Source: Simmondsia chinensis (Eukaryota > Streptophyta > Magnoliopsida > Caryophyllales > Simmondsiaceae). From it: a stretch of DNA of 64,000 nt. Of the stretch, positions 21,440 through 32,932 are shown in pieces. The stretch lies in the NCBI GenBank assembly GCA_018398585.1, contig JAGTTD010000022.1, positions 1,887,501 through 1,951,500 on the forward strand, in the 5' to 3' direction. Every line of letters starts with the position of its first letter. Within the stretch, counting starts at the first letter, position 1. A program made the translations under genes and the position numbers. The notes under the pieces were generated by a model, which ran no database searches, was not told the origin of the DNA, and was given only the letters and a program-made list of their open reading frames with translations.

Positions 21440-21515
21440 AAAAAGTGGATATAAGGAATCAAACCTGGGACCTCCAAAACCAAAGGAGGACATCCTTACC
21501 ACTAAACAAGCAACC
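21440..21515 (-). mobile_element. tRNA-like SINE head fragment
   Basis: On the minus strand TTGTTTAGTGGTAAGGATG (box A type) and CAGGTTTGATTCC (box B type) have tRNA-like spacing. Confidence 0.45.
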
Positions 21516-21867
21516 TTACTATTAATTCTAAAGTATATATAGTTTTATATAATATAAATTACGTATTAGGGAGCACATATTAGTTGTACTCTATTACAAA
21601 TGGTGTGCAACACTGTAGTAAAGTCTGTCATTTTGCTAATTTTTTTCTGACATTTTCCTAATTTCTTTTTTTTTAAAATTATGCCACTTTGATAATTTAC
21701 TCCTGTTAATTCGATGATTTAGTTTATTGCTAGTATGATAGTGTACTTGAGGTAGTCTATCTTATGTAGCTATTGCTAGTACGATGGTGTCAACCTTGAG
21801 GTATCTTTTTAATATGATTGTGAGATGACAAACTAGTATTTAATTAAAAAAAAAAAAGATAAAAACA

Positions 21868-22310
21868 ACAACAACAGGCTCAGTGTTATAAGAGCTCCCG
21901 CGTGAGCAGGGTTTGGAAGGAATATGATATACGTAGCCTTACCCCATCAGGGGGATACCATAATGAGAGGCTGTTTCCGATGACCCCCTTCTTGAAAAGC
22001 GAGAGTATAAAAAGCATGGTGAGTATGACAAGCATGGAAGCATCTGAGCAAGAGCAAAACGCGAAAGCACCAAGCATCTATGGAAGGAAGCCTACTTGAC
22101 GACAACATGCTAGCGTATAAGTGATGTAAGCAACAAGAAGCAAGTCAGGAATGCATAAAACAAACAGGCATGCAAGACACCTGGTGGCGCTAGTACTAGC
22201 CTAGAGGTGCTCGACGTTCCTACCCCGCTATATTTGTTACCCCTATACTAATCCTCCACTGGGTTCTATCTAAAGCTATTTCTTCACTGAGGTTGAGATA
22301 GGCGAGGAAT
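21868..22310 (-). mobile_element. 5'-truncated RTE LINE with ORF end and 3' tail
   Basis: On the minus strand about 22300-22230 still encodes an RTE C-terminal motif (YLNLSEEIALDRTQWRISIG). The 3' UTR leads to the tail GGTAAGGCTACGTATATC, GGGAGCTC and (TTG)n at 21868-21876. It is parallel to 12955-13428. The following 22311-22815 shows no gene. Confidence 0.65.
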
Positions 22311-22814
22311 AAAAAAAAGACTAATATAATTAAATGGGTAGCCTATAAGTTACTTATTTAATAATTAGGTTAGATAAGAGTTGCGAGTTCCTTATTGTTT
22401 AAACATGACACTGGGTTCAGGTTGACCATTGCTTAACATGAACACGAACATAAACATGACATAATATCATACAACGCATGTGTCAACCCTACTGGCAACA
22501 TATTCACGTACCCTCCAAACATGGTTAAATGTTAATAGTAAACCAAATAGGGTTAAAACGAGTGTAATGGTTACTTCTATAACTATTAACCCTTGTTAAC
22601 TACGTAACAAACATGCCCTAAGTTTGGAACCTTAGTGGGAGAGGAGGTGGAAAATGATTTTTTAATATAGATATCTTAAGTTGTGCTTAATGTACCTTCT
22701 AAGCCACTAGTGGGAAATAAACAATCGTCGGTGTGATTTAATATGATTGATTAAAAAATTGTATACTTCTAAATATGATTATTTGAAAAATTAAAAAATT
22801 ATAATGTTTAAGTT

Positions 22815-23515
22815 TTAAATTGGGGTTTTTTATTTTTTATTTTTTTACTGAAAATCACCTATATTTTATATGCAATTTCAAAAAGCCACCTATTTTTTCT
22901 AATTTTTTAAAGTCATACTTAATGCTGATACCATTAACTTTCCATCATACGGAACGCCCATTTTTCATATAATTGCACCAGAACACCGAATTTAACTTAA
23001 AAGGGTTTGACGCGCTTTTACAATCTTTTGCTGCCAAAGTTTTTAGAAGCATTGTTTATTTATAAAACTGCTCATAATTCGTTGAAAAATCCCCCAATAT
23101 TCCTAGTGCCCCAAGGACCCTCGTCTAAGCAGGGTCTGGGGGGTGGATGTGCGCAGCCTTTCCCCATTAGAGTACTATCCTAAAGAGAGGTTGTTTCCGA
23201 GAACCCCCAACCTTAGGGGTGCACGAGAACTTCCTAGGAGGTCACCCATTTTGATACTATTCTCACCCAAGTACACTTAACTTCGGAGTTCTAATAGAAT
23301 TCGATGCTTGAAAAATCCCAATTACTATAAACTAATAAAAAGTTTTATTAAGGATAGTTTGATAATTTTGTATTTATTTAATGAAAAATGAGCGATATTA
23401 ACATTAGATATCTGTGATTGAAATTTTTTAAAAAAATTTAAGTATAACTTTAAAAAATTAAAAAAATTAGATTTTTTTAAAATCATACCTAAAATATAAA
23501 TAAGTAAAAAAAAAA
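22815..23515. mobile_element. Inverted-repeat MITE interrupted by a 5S-headed SINE
   Basis: Left sequence (TTTTTACTG..., ATCACCTATATTTTATATGC, AAAGTCATACTTAATG) and right sequence (AAGTATAACTTTAAAAAATT, AAAATCATACCTAAAATATA, AGTAAAAAAAAAATCC) are complementary in order. The interruption at 23094-23307 is a clean insertion with its own target duplication. Confidence 0.55.
23094..23307 (-). mobile_element. 5S rRNA-headed SINE, copy 5 (5' shortened)
   Basis: Minus-strand copy whose 5S head starts at GCATCGAATTCTATTAGAAC, lacking about the first 20-25 bases of 5S rRNA. The rest of 5S through GAAGTTCTCGTGCACCCC and the RTE tail are present. A 12-bp duplication TTGAAAAATCCC (23082-23093, 23308-23319) flanks it, so the shortening happened during insertion. 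Confidence 0.85.
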
Positions 23516-24361
23516 TCCTTAAAATTATAACTTTTATAAATCCTTGAGACGGATACTGTGCCTAATTCTCAGCGGTGATCATGGTTATTAAAATTCCAAT
23601 TCGAATATTAAAATCTTACAATTTTATGATTGTACAAGTGTCAACTGATTTGAATCTTAAATAAAATTTTAATTTTGTAGAATATTATGATTCATTGATA
23701 TTACATAAAACTAACGGATAGAATTATAATATGATTTTACGATTCTACCGATTCAACCTCGATATTACCAACTTATACAAATAAAAAGTCAGAATGTAAA
23801 AAAAATAAGCATTTATTATAAACAAACTTACTTTATAAGTTTGAAGTAAAAGAAAGTTAATTAAATGTATATACTTTAAATAAACTTAAATTAAGTTTAG
23901 TTTTACATTTTAATGTTGATATAAAGTCGATTAGCAGCATTTATATTAGAAGCTCTCATGATTATTATAATATAAAATGACACATATATGTTATATAAAA
24001 ATATTTTTTTGAACAAAATTATATGAAAATATTTTTATCATATTTCTTACATATGCTCATGTAACTAAAGGTCTAGTAATATTTTTTTTGAATTATGTAA
24101 CTAATATTAATATAAAAAATTAATTATAATATATATTTAATAAAATTTTATAATTCTTAATTTAATTTTAAAAGCCTCCGTCGATTATGAGTGGAATCCT
24201 AATTTTTAACAACCTTGACCGAGACTCATCCAAAACACATTCATGTCGGGTTGCAAAACCGTTCCGTCTCTAATCCAAAACCCTAATTTCATCACTCTGC
24301 ATTTGAATCTGCGTCCTGAAGAACCCTAGATTGATGTAAATCATTGATATTCTCACCTTCA
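23516..24361. other. Upstream region of the CYP716 gene
   Basis: AT-rich DNA without a recognisable gene. Composition shifts to mixed sequence from about 24175, consistent with a proximal promoter and 5' UTR (CCAAAACCCTAATTTCATC). No clear TATA box can be assigned with confidence. Confidence 0.4.
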
Positions 24362-27300
24362 ATGGCGCCTTTCTTCTTCTTCTTCTCTGTCCTTCTCATC
24401 CTCCTCTTCTTCCTTCTCATTATTCGCTTACGAATTGCTCGAAACAAACCCCGAATTCAAACTCACAATCTCCCGCTTCCGCCGGGGAAATTCGGGTGGC
24501 CGATCATCGGCGAAACCCTAGAGTTCGTCAAATCGCCGGAGAGATTCGTAAGGGATCGTATGAAAAAGCACAATTCAGAGGTGTTTAAGACGTGTTTGGC
24601 GGGGGAGAAGATGGTGGTGTTGTGCGGGCCTTCAGGGAACAAATTCATCTTCTCCAATGACAACAAACTAATCTCCTCTTGGTGGCCTCGTTCCGTAACT
24701 CAGGTTGTAAAGCTGATTTCAAGGAACTGATGGGTTAAGGTTCGAGATTGGTTTTATATTCTAATATACTCCCTTACGCAAATGCTCATTAGTCTTGAGG
24801 TTGGATTGTTGTGATTGAACCTCAACCTACTTCAATCAATCAAACCAATCCAAACTCAAACAACAAATAAATGGTCAAATAACGCAAGCTTGGTATGTAT
24901 TCCACTATAAGTATGAAATTACAAGCATGAAAAGTACATAAGTAAGTATGGTAGGAGAAATTTAGAGATTTAGGGTTGACGAAGAGATAGGGGAGGACAG
25001 GTAGGGAGAGAGAGCGCACGCAAAACTCATTTGGTCGAAAGACAAATTTTTCTCTCCTCACGCTAGACCCCGTATTTATGCTAGCTTCAGTTGGACCTAA
25101 AACATACTTAATTAACCCAAGTAAACCCCTACTAGTTATCAGCCGATGTCGTGTCCTTCGATGACGTGGCACCCGCTAGAGTGTCGGGATTAGCGATCGT
25201 ATCATGAATGTTATACAAACTCACCTCATATGTGGTTAAATTATAGTAATATTAATATTGACACTAAGAGTGAGGATTGTTGGGATTCAACTCATAATCT
25301 CCTAGTTAATAAGGTCTGATACCATTTGACTAATGCGATGTATTATTATTGAATGAGTGATGAATGATACATGAGGGGCTTTGTTTATAGTGAGCCAAGG
25401 TAATGGCAAAAGACAAGGAGTGTCCTTCTAGTTATAAAGAGCATGAGGGTACATTAGTAATCGACACTAAATCCTAGAGAATCCTTGCTAATATGGTTAT
25501 CATCTAATAGTTGATATATACGAGGTTCATGAATGAAGTCTAGCGAGTTATATCTCAAAAAGAATTGGCTTTACTTGGGATGACTTCTTAGACTTATATT
25601 TTGATATAGTTTCTCGTAACAACTTTTATGTGTGTACTTGAGTTGACGAGCTTGAGACTTACCTCGTTTACCTTTAGCCGGGCTCGGGCTCGAAGCTAGA
25701 CCGAGCTTGAAAACTTCAAGTTTGGCTCCATTAACCTTGAACCCAGCTCGATGAGCTCTGAACTAAGCTTGTGATTTTTAAGCTTAATCTAGGATCATTT
25801 GGGCTTGTTTAGGCTCGGGCTCAGCTCGTTTAGCTGAAACTAGGTTCGGTTGGACATATCTAATCTAATAAGTTTTATTAAAATAGACCCACTTTTAGGC
25901 TTGTTTAGGTCCGCGAACCTATGAGGTTGAGCATCATGGTCTTAGTCTTGGCTCAAGCTCAAAACAAGTCGAGTTTTTCGAGCTTTATGACGAGCCGGCT
26001 CGGCTCAGCTCATTTACATCCCTATGTGGAACATTTTGATAATACTTACATGTGAAGTTCTCAAAGCAGGTTGTCCCGTTTGCCAACTCCAACACCAAGA
26101 CTTCCTCCCTTGCAGAGGCATCAATCAAGTTTCTTAAGGCTGATGCACTGAAGAACTACATGGCAGTAATGGATTCCACGGCTCGTTCTCACATGGAGGC
26201 TCATTGGATTCCTTACAAGGAGGTTAAGGTGTTTCCTTTGGCTAAGGACTACACTTTTGCTTTGGCTTGCAGGTATCGGACATGTATTCATATTTTCCTT
26301 TAAGAAGTGTATTGGTATAGTTGTCAATAGTACAAAAAAGTACGCATCTTCTTGATAATATTTGTACGATACACATCTTATGACATGTGTGCATGTTGTT
26401 TCAGTTTAAAAAGCTAATGATTAATTGAAAGTATGTATATTTACCCTTAAAGTAAGTATGCATATTATATACTTTGCTAAATTTGTTATTTTAACTCCCA
26501 AATTATTTGTTATATTCACTATTTACTGTGTATTGTACTCCTGCAGCCACTGTCATGGCTGACACCATCAAACAAATTGAATTTATACAATTATATCCCT
26601 CCTCACCCTATTCGTATTTTTAAAAGAATGAGTTATTTAGACATGAATATATCCATGAAACTTTTATATAAGTGATGTCCGAAATTTGTATGTGTACAAT
26701 CGAATAAATATATAAACGTATTAAATCTTGTTTAATTCATCAACAATATTTTACATGGTTATTCATTACTCTACTGGTTTATCGTTACAGATTTGCCTTG
26801 GCTTGCAGGTTGTTTATGGGGGTGGATGATCTAAACCGAGTGAGAGAATTCGCCGAGCCCTTTGAGGCCATGACATCTGGGCTAGTGGCAGTTCCGGTGA
26901 ACTTTCCAGGCACGACTTTTCACCACGCCATAAAGGCTGGTGACTGTCTCCGGCAGAAGCTTATGAATCTGATCGAAGAGAGAAAAATAGAGCTGACACA
27001 AAAGAGAGATGTGTCAAGTTATCAAGATCTATTGAGCCGATTGCTTGTGATAGAAGATGAGAAAGGGAAGATTATGAATGAGAAGGAGATTGTTAATAAG
27101 ATTGTGGGGTTTCTGATTGCAGGATTCTACACTTCCAGCATTGCAATTTCATTTGTGTTGAAGCATCTTTCTGAGGTTCCTCATGTTTATGAAATGGTGT
27201 TAAAAGGTGCTCCCTCTGTTTACTGTTGCTTTATTATTTTGTTTGCTTGCTTCTTGCTTTTTAAAGTTTAGGGCACTTGGACACAGTCTCTCTCTAGGGG

Positions 27301-29931
27301 TAACACAGTGAAGGAGTAAGGCTGCGTACATCTTACCCGCTAGACCCTACTTCGACAGGAGCCCTTGTGGCGCTGGGACGATTGTTGTTGTTGTTGTTGT
27401 TGTAGGGCCCTATTTAAAAACAGAAAACAATTTTCATTTTCCATTTTCAGCTTTGCTTTTCATCTTAAGTTTTACTTAGGCAGTTTGCAATCTTTTTTCC
27501 AACTTTTCCATTTGGAAAACTTGCCTTTTGAACGTCTCTAGTATTCCGATAGCTAACCTCGACATGCTCATGTTGACCAACAACAATAACAACCACCCAG
27601 TGCCTAAGAGGCTCCCATCGGAGCAGGGTCTTTTTTTTGGGGGGTGAAATATATGCAGCCTTACCTCTATAGGGTGCCACCCTGAAGGGCTCATGTTGAC
27701 CAATTAGCATTAAATAGTCAGACATTTTAAGCTTTTTTTTTTTTTTTTTTTTCCATTTTTGACTCCTTAATTTGTAACAAGCTTAATTAATTAATGATTT
27801 TATAGAACAAATGGAGATTGGAAAGAGCAAAGAGGAAGGAGAGACGTTGAAATGGGAAGATGTGCAGAAGATGAAGTACTCGTGGAATGTGGTATGTGAA
27901 GCAATGAGAATGGCACCCCCTGCTCAAGGCGCCTTCGGGGTGGCTATTTCTGACTTCACTTATGCTGGTTTCTTCATCCCCAAGGGCTGGAAGGTATATA
28001 TTACTTTCATTTTATTATTTTGTTCTTTTCATTTTTATCCACTTAAAGAGTTAAAGGGTGGTGTTAGCAGGCCTATATTGAACCTCTTTCAAGCAATTTG
28101 CTTGAAAGGAACCTTACTGAGGAGATGCCCTTAGATAGAGTTGTGTGGTAGGTAAAAATATGTGATGCTAGTTCATAGTGTCCTTAAGCTTATATGTTTG
28201 TTATTATTGTTGCTTGCATGTCGGATATTGCTTTATGTGACTTGGATTTTGTAAGGATTGTTCCTTCTTTCTTTTTAGGGTTGGGGCCATTTGGAAACAG
28301 CCTCTCTATAGGGTAGGTGCCCTGTAGAGGTAAACTGCATACATCTTACCCTTTTGGAGACCCTGCCTTAGCGGGAGCCTCTTTAAGGCACTGGGTGGTG
28401 GTTGTTATTGTAGGAATCAGTGCTCAGAGAATTTTAGGTTAGACTCAGCTATTTTCCAAGATTACTACGTGTTTCTAATCTAATTTGAAAGTTTTAGGTG
28501 TCATAGAATTGTCTAAGTAACCAGATATGGCACTAGTGCTTTATGGCAGAAATGGAAACTCAAAATAACTACGAGGTCCATGAATTGCCTCGTTTACCAG
28601 GCTTTTATCAGAGTGGGTCTAACAAGGCTTAAATGTACACAATCTTCTCGTTCTCATTTTTTGAGAAGATGTGGTTTTCGAAATTTGGACTCGTCACCTC
28701 GAGGCGAAAAGAAAATATCATCTTACATTAGATTCAAGAATGAATGCACTTGTGTAAAAAGCATCTGGGTTCCACTTTGACACTGACACTAGCTTTGAAC
28801 TGCGACATCTTATTTCTGTGTCTAGGACCTCTCGGATGCACGACTGAACCTTGATAGTGTTTCTACAGTTTGACCAAGGTCTTATCGGCGCCCAACCATA
28901 GCTTCTAACCTATTTCTTGCAAATTGACGATATAGATATTGATACCCTAATATTTTAGTAAATCCAGCAATGGGTAATTTTTCAAAATAACACATTTTGA
29001 CATTTTTATTCCCAAAATAGTACGCAAAAATTAAAAATTACCAAAATAACATGTCCAATCAACATGGCATCCACCTAAGTAAGGACATTTTGATCATTTT
29101 TCTTTTTTTGAAATTAAAAAGAAAAAAAAGAAAAGTTTTTTTTTAACAGTTGCAGTAACTTTTCACCAAAATGTTAAAAAAAAAAAAAAAATTAATGTTG
29201 ACTAAATTTTTAGTATTGTATTATATAGATATTATTATTCGATATGTTAAAATTTTAAAAATTTATTGTAAGAAAAAAGTGTATATACTTTTATTATTGT
29301 TGTTATATATTTAAATTTATATGTTATACAAAAAATTTAGGCAACATTAAATTTTTTTTTTAACATTTTGGTGAAAGGTTGTTTCAACTGTTAATTTTTT
29401 TTTTTAAAAAAAAAATTTTTAAAAAGGTAAAATGATCAAAATGCCCTTGCTTAGGAGGCAATTGCATGCTGACTGGACATGCTGTTTTGGTAATTTTTAA
29501 TTTTTGCGTGCTATTTTGGTAATTTTAAATTTTCGTATGCTATTTTGAAAATAAAAATGTCAAAATGTGCTGTTCAGTAACCCAGATCAAGATTAGTGAG
29601 TTCTCACTTTACTTCTGCTTGATTGTAGGTACACTGGTCAGTACACTCAACAAACAAGGATCCGAAATACTTCCCGGATCCCGAAAAGTTCGACCCAACA
29701 AGATTCGAGGGGAAAGGGCCTTCGGCCTACAGTTTTGTGCCCTTTGGAGGAGGGCCACATATGTGTGCTGGCAAAGAGTATGCTCGTATGGAGATTCTTG
29801 TTTATCTGCATAATGTGGTCACCCGATTCAGATTCAAGAAGGCTAATCCTAACGAAAAGATCCTTTACAGTCCTGCTCCTTTTCCTTCCCAAGGTCTCCC
29901 TTTTTGCCTTTTCCCCCATGTGAAATCTTAG
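24362..29931 (+). CDS. CYP716-family cytochrome P450, five exons, intact
   Basis: Exons 24362-24703, 26070-26272, 26809-27206, 27806-27993 and 29629-29931 encode 477 aa, the usual CYP716 length. Visible: an N-terminal membrane anchor (about 4-24), the LPPG hinge (39-42), ExxR as EAMR (346-349), FDPTRF (398-403) and the haem loop [10 protein letters not shown] with Cys423. CYP716 enzymes are endoplasmic-reticulum oxidases of triterpenes such as beta-amyrin, part of saponin synthesis; which carbon this one attacks cannot be told. The start is the ATG before the anchor; frame-compatible non-ATG codons upstream were ignored. The I-helix reads AGFYTSS (286-292): Tyr289 replaces the acidic residue of the AGxDT motif, so oxygen activation may be altered. 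Intron 4 holds a 600-bp inverted repeat. Confidence 0.93.
24713..25345 (-). mobile_element. Mini-LTR element interrupted by an LTR-like insert (CYP716 intron 1)
   Basis: 24713-24830 and 25195-25345 are two parts of a minus-strand mini-LTR element: the LTR end TTTTATATTCTAATATA, then the TCCCTTACGCAAATGCTCATT polypurine side, and, across the gap, internal sequence and a decayed primer site GATACCAT (about 25319-25326). The 24835-25190 insert has a TATA-like GCATAAATACGGGG on the minus strand and looks like a solo LTR of another family, without confirmed duplication. Confidence 0.5.
25628..26022. mobile_element. hAT-like MITE, 'GAGCTCGGCTCG' family (CYP716 intron 1)
   Basis: It is packed with GGCTCG/CGAGCC motifs and ends GGCTCAGCTCATTTACATCCC, the inverted form of the widespread plant hAT end GGGTGTAAA(C/T)GAGC. 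It matches 61805-62253 in order and in TTCGAGCTTTATGACGAGCC near its right end. Left boundary is approximate. Confidence 0.65.
27250..27402 (+). mobile_element. RTE LINE 3' tail (CYP716 intron 3)
   Basis: AGTAAGGCTGCGTACATC, GGAGCCCTTGTGGCGCTGGG and seven TTG units (27383-27402) in the sense orientation. Confidence 0.75.
27581..27688 (-). mobile_element. Short headless tail element with 15-bp duplication (CYP716 intron 3)
   Basis: Only 108 bp of the RTE/SINE tail, ending in (TTG)n on the minus strand, lies between perfect 15-bp repeats GCTCATGTTGACCAA (27566-27580, 27689-27703). It was therefore inserted as this short unit. Confidence 0.85.
28195..28418 (+). mobile_element. RTE LINE 3' tail (CYP716 intron 4)
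   Basis: TTGTTGCTTGCATGT opens a 3' UTR segment also seen at 36990 and 41110; then GGAAACAGCCTCTCTATAGGG, ACCCTGCCTTAGCGGGAGCC and GGCACTGGGTGGTGG. Confidence 0.7.
28978..29577. mobile_element. 600-bp inverted-repeat element (CYP716 intron 4)
   Basis: CACATTTTGACATTTTTATT starts the left arm, and the right arm ends in its complement followed by GCTGTTCAG. Arms of over 150 bp pair (CAAAATAGTACGCAAAAATT; ATGGCAT.CACCTAAGTAAGG against CCTTGCTTAGGAGGCAATTGCAT). TAA flanks both sides (28975-28977, 29578-29580). The element stops 52 bases before exon 5, next to its acceptor. A 3-bp TAA duplication would suit PIF/Harbinger, but end sequence is atypical, so the class is open. Confidence 0.7.
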
Positions 29932-30930
29932 TGGGCGTGTTCAGTTCACGAAAATTTTCTGTTTTGTTTTGAACAATTTTCAAACACGAGTTATTTTTCC
30001 GAAAATGTGTTAAGAACATGCTCTTTTTCAAATATTCTTTGAAAATACGGTTTTTTGAGGATGTGTTCATTTTGCGAAAATTTTAGTTCTTGCAAGAGAT
30101 TTCTGAACCACTTGTTTTCCTGAAAATCATGTAAAAAATGATTTACTGTTCTTTAAACCTTTGTATTGAAATTGTGTTCAGTTTTATTTCCTGTCTTTCA
30201 CGAAAATACTTGCTTACCTACACAAAATTGTGTTCATTTTACGAAGATTTTCCAGTTTTTTGAAGAAAATTCTACAAATGCATTTTCTTGAAGATCATGG
30301 TACAAAAAGTACTTGCCAAAAATAAATGTTTACAAATGGTACACATTTCCAAATCGAAAATACAGTTTTTAGATTTTTTTTTTTTTTTTTTTTTTTGCCC
30401 CCTTTGTATAAAAATTAGAGAAGTTGTCGGGCATCTGTAGTATTGTTTTTTGTTTGTAATTTATAATATTTTCGAAACAAGAAAGTTCTAGAGGGTGTGT
30501 TCAATTCGTTAAATTATCAAATATGTTTTTCTAAAATGCTTTTTAGGAATTTCTTTTTGTAAAGAAATTGGAAGAATAGTTGTGATTTTGTTATGTTATA
30601 AGAGTGTCACGTAGTTGTATTCTATCGAAAAATAGTTGATGTGTTAATTTTTTATTTTTTTTGTTATTGTCAAAGTGTTGTATGTTTATTCAAATTACGT
30701 TTTCGGTTATTCCTGTAACAATGTAGATTATTTTACAAAATTATGTATTTCCTGTTTCTATACTGAAATTGATTAATTATCCTGAGTGGTAATTGAAAAA
30801 AAAAAAATAAATTTATCTTAGTCAGTTATATTATTTTGTATGATAACTATATATTTGGACTAATAATATTGCATAATGTATACTGTTTTTGGTTGAGGAC
30901 AATAGAATTTGAGTGAACTTTTCTTTGTAA
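29932..30930. repeat. CYP716 3' flank with degenerate 'GTGTTCA...CGAAAATTTT' repeats
   Basis: The motif GTGTTCANTT followed by CGAAAATTTT or similar recurs at about 29937, 30063, 30172, 30229 and 30497, suggesting a decayed repeat or a MITE end (GGGTGTGTTCAATTCG near 30494). A T21 run lies near 30372-30395. No gene is seen. Confidence 0.4.
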
Positions 30931-30934
30931 AATA

Positions 30935-31068
30935 CAACAACAACAACAGTCCCAGTACCACAGAGGCTCCCGCACGAAGCAGGGTCTGAGTAGTGGATGT
31001 ACGCAGCCTTCTCCCTTTTGGGTGGAAGAGAGGCCGTTTTCGAGGACCCCATCCTGAATATCGAGTCG
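30935..31068 (-). mobile_element. Short headless tail element with 20-bp duplication
   Basis: A 134-bp copy of the RTE/SINE tail on the minus strand, starting near CAGGATGGGGTCCTCG and ending in (TTG)n, between perfect 20-bp repeats beginning GAACTTTTCTTTG (30915-30934, 31069-31088). Confidence 0.85.
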
Positions 31069-31088
31069 GAACTTTTCTTTGTAAAATA

Positions 31089-32075
31089 TTCATGCAAAAT
31101 ATTTAAAAAAATAATGTGAACTAATAATTAATTTTAACAATTATTTAGAGTAAACTTCTCTAATGGATAATAGTAAACTATGCAATGTACAAGCAAGAGT
31201 AAAAGAAATATCCTTGAGACCCAAAGAAATTATGAAAGTAATTAGTTTTAATATAATATTGTTCGTAAAAACTAGTATGCTACTACGTACACCTAACTAG
31301 GCAAGTAGGAACAAGTCGGGAGCGAATGAGTTATAGTACTGGTGATTGCATAGGGTCACCGGCTTTCTCTCGGTTTGTCGATCCATCTATCAGACCTTAT
31401 CTTTACTTGCCTATATCTTCTTTTGCAACTTAAACCCAGATGCTACGTACACGTGTCAATTAAAGAATGACACCTATAAACCCTTAGTGCGGCCTTCTTT
31501 TCCAAGAGCTTGATCTCGACTCTCCTTACCAAAGAACATGTATCAAAACGGATGCTACGTTATTATATATTTTGAAATATTGAAATATCTAAACAATAAT
31601 TTTGATACAACCCAAATTAGGTATATGAGCTTAGAGTAATAAGGTAGCTCAACAAGAAGTAAAGTGAGCCCGATTCGAGGAGGAGAGCAAACTTTATATA
31701 TAATGGTGAAGACTGTATGACAAAGCAGACAACGTAAGTCATGTCTTCCTTTCTCTCTCTTCCCTCTTAGTTTCAATATTTTATAGCTTCATTTTAGTTT
31801 TTAGTATATTTTGCTTTCGGTTTGTATGAAATTTGATTAAAAAAAGAAATATATGAATAATAAAACCATAGCTAGTAAAATATGGTACAGGAATTGATCA
31901 AAGTTTAATGCGTTTGCGTATTATTCGACTCCATATATAAAAATTCAATCAAAAATTACTTATATAAAATTTATATATGACTATTTTCTTGTCTATGATA
32001 ACTCCTGCTAAAGTACTAACAAAATAGAACCAAATGTAATTATGTCAATTTTGACTTCTATTTGATAATGTTATT
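31089..32075. other. Intergenic DNA, no gene seen
   Basis: Mixed AT-rich sequence. 31270-31560 has somewhat more complex sequence (TAGGGTCACCGGCTTTCTC, GCTACGTACACGTGTCAATT) but no frame, RNA or element that I recognise. Confidence 0.3.
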
Positions 32076-32093
32076 TATAATAGTAGTAGTAAA

Positions 32094-32331
32094 GGAACAT
32101 ACCCAGTGCCTCAAGGGCTCCCACCTACGCAGGGTCTGGGGGGGGCGGATGTACGTAGCCTTCCCCCTTCAGGGTGTTCACCTGAGGAGAGGCTGTTTCC
32201 CAGTGCCCCCAACCTGAGGGTGAGGACTTCCCAGGAGGTCACCCATCCCGGTACTACTCTCGCCCAAGCACGCTTAACTTCGGAGTTCTAATGGGATCCG
32301 GTGACGGCGTGTTGGTGCCCTCCTTGGTATC
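32094..32331 (-). mobile_element. 5S rRNA-headed SINE, copy 6 (best preserved)
   Basis: On the minus strand: head GGGCACCAACACGCCGTCAC, CCGGATCCCATTAGAACTCC, AAGTTAAGCGTGCTTGGGCG, TAGTACCGGGATGGGTGACC, then CCTCACCCTCAGGTTGGGGG and the RTE-like tail to GGCACTGGGTATGTTCC. A perfect 18-bp duplication TATAATAGTAGTAGTAAA (32076-32093, 32332-32349) flanks it. Box A and box C of the 5S internal promoter are essentially identical to plant 5S genes, so the copy is young. Confidence 0.92.
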
Positions 32332-32689
32332 TATAATAGTAGTAGTAAAAAGTATAATACATATTAAAAATAATAATATATAAATCAATAATTTGTAACT
32401 TAAAGCAATAAATTTTACAAAATATAAAATATAAATAAATAATTTATGATTATTTTTAGCTGATCTTTTGCTTTTTTATTCCCAAAACGGTTAAATAAAA
32501 AAAATGTGTATTTTAATATATTATTGACAATCATTTATAGACGCCCTTTTTCAAACAGAAAAATATAAATACCTATGTAATACGTCAAATTATATGCTAA
32601 TATTTTACTTATTATGATAAGAACTAAAATTTTAGGCTAGCCTTTGGGTGATAATTCTTTTAAATTATGACATGGATGTCAGGTTCAGA

Positions 32690-32932
32690 GTTGCTTGCTC
32701 GTTACTTATACTCTTTATATGCTTGCATTGTGCAGGTATGTATGATCTTTCACATAGATACTTGTATGCTTTATGCTTCTATGTTTTTCATACTTCTCAG
32801 GTTGACAGTCCTCGAAAATAGCTTCTCGTCAAGATATCACATTGAAGGGGTAAAGCTGCGTACATTCCATCCTACCCAGACTCTATTTATGTGGGAGTTC
32901 TTGAAACACTGAGTCTGTTGTTATTATTATTA
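32690..32932 (+). mobile_element. RTE LINE 3' tail
   Basis: A 3' UTR segment with repeated TTGCTTGC / ATGCTTTATGCTTC, then CTCAGGTTGACAGTCCTCG, GGTAAAGCTGCGTACATTCC and (TTG/TTA)n at 32919-32933. It ends about 280 bases before the TIC40 start codon. Confidence 0.65.
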
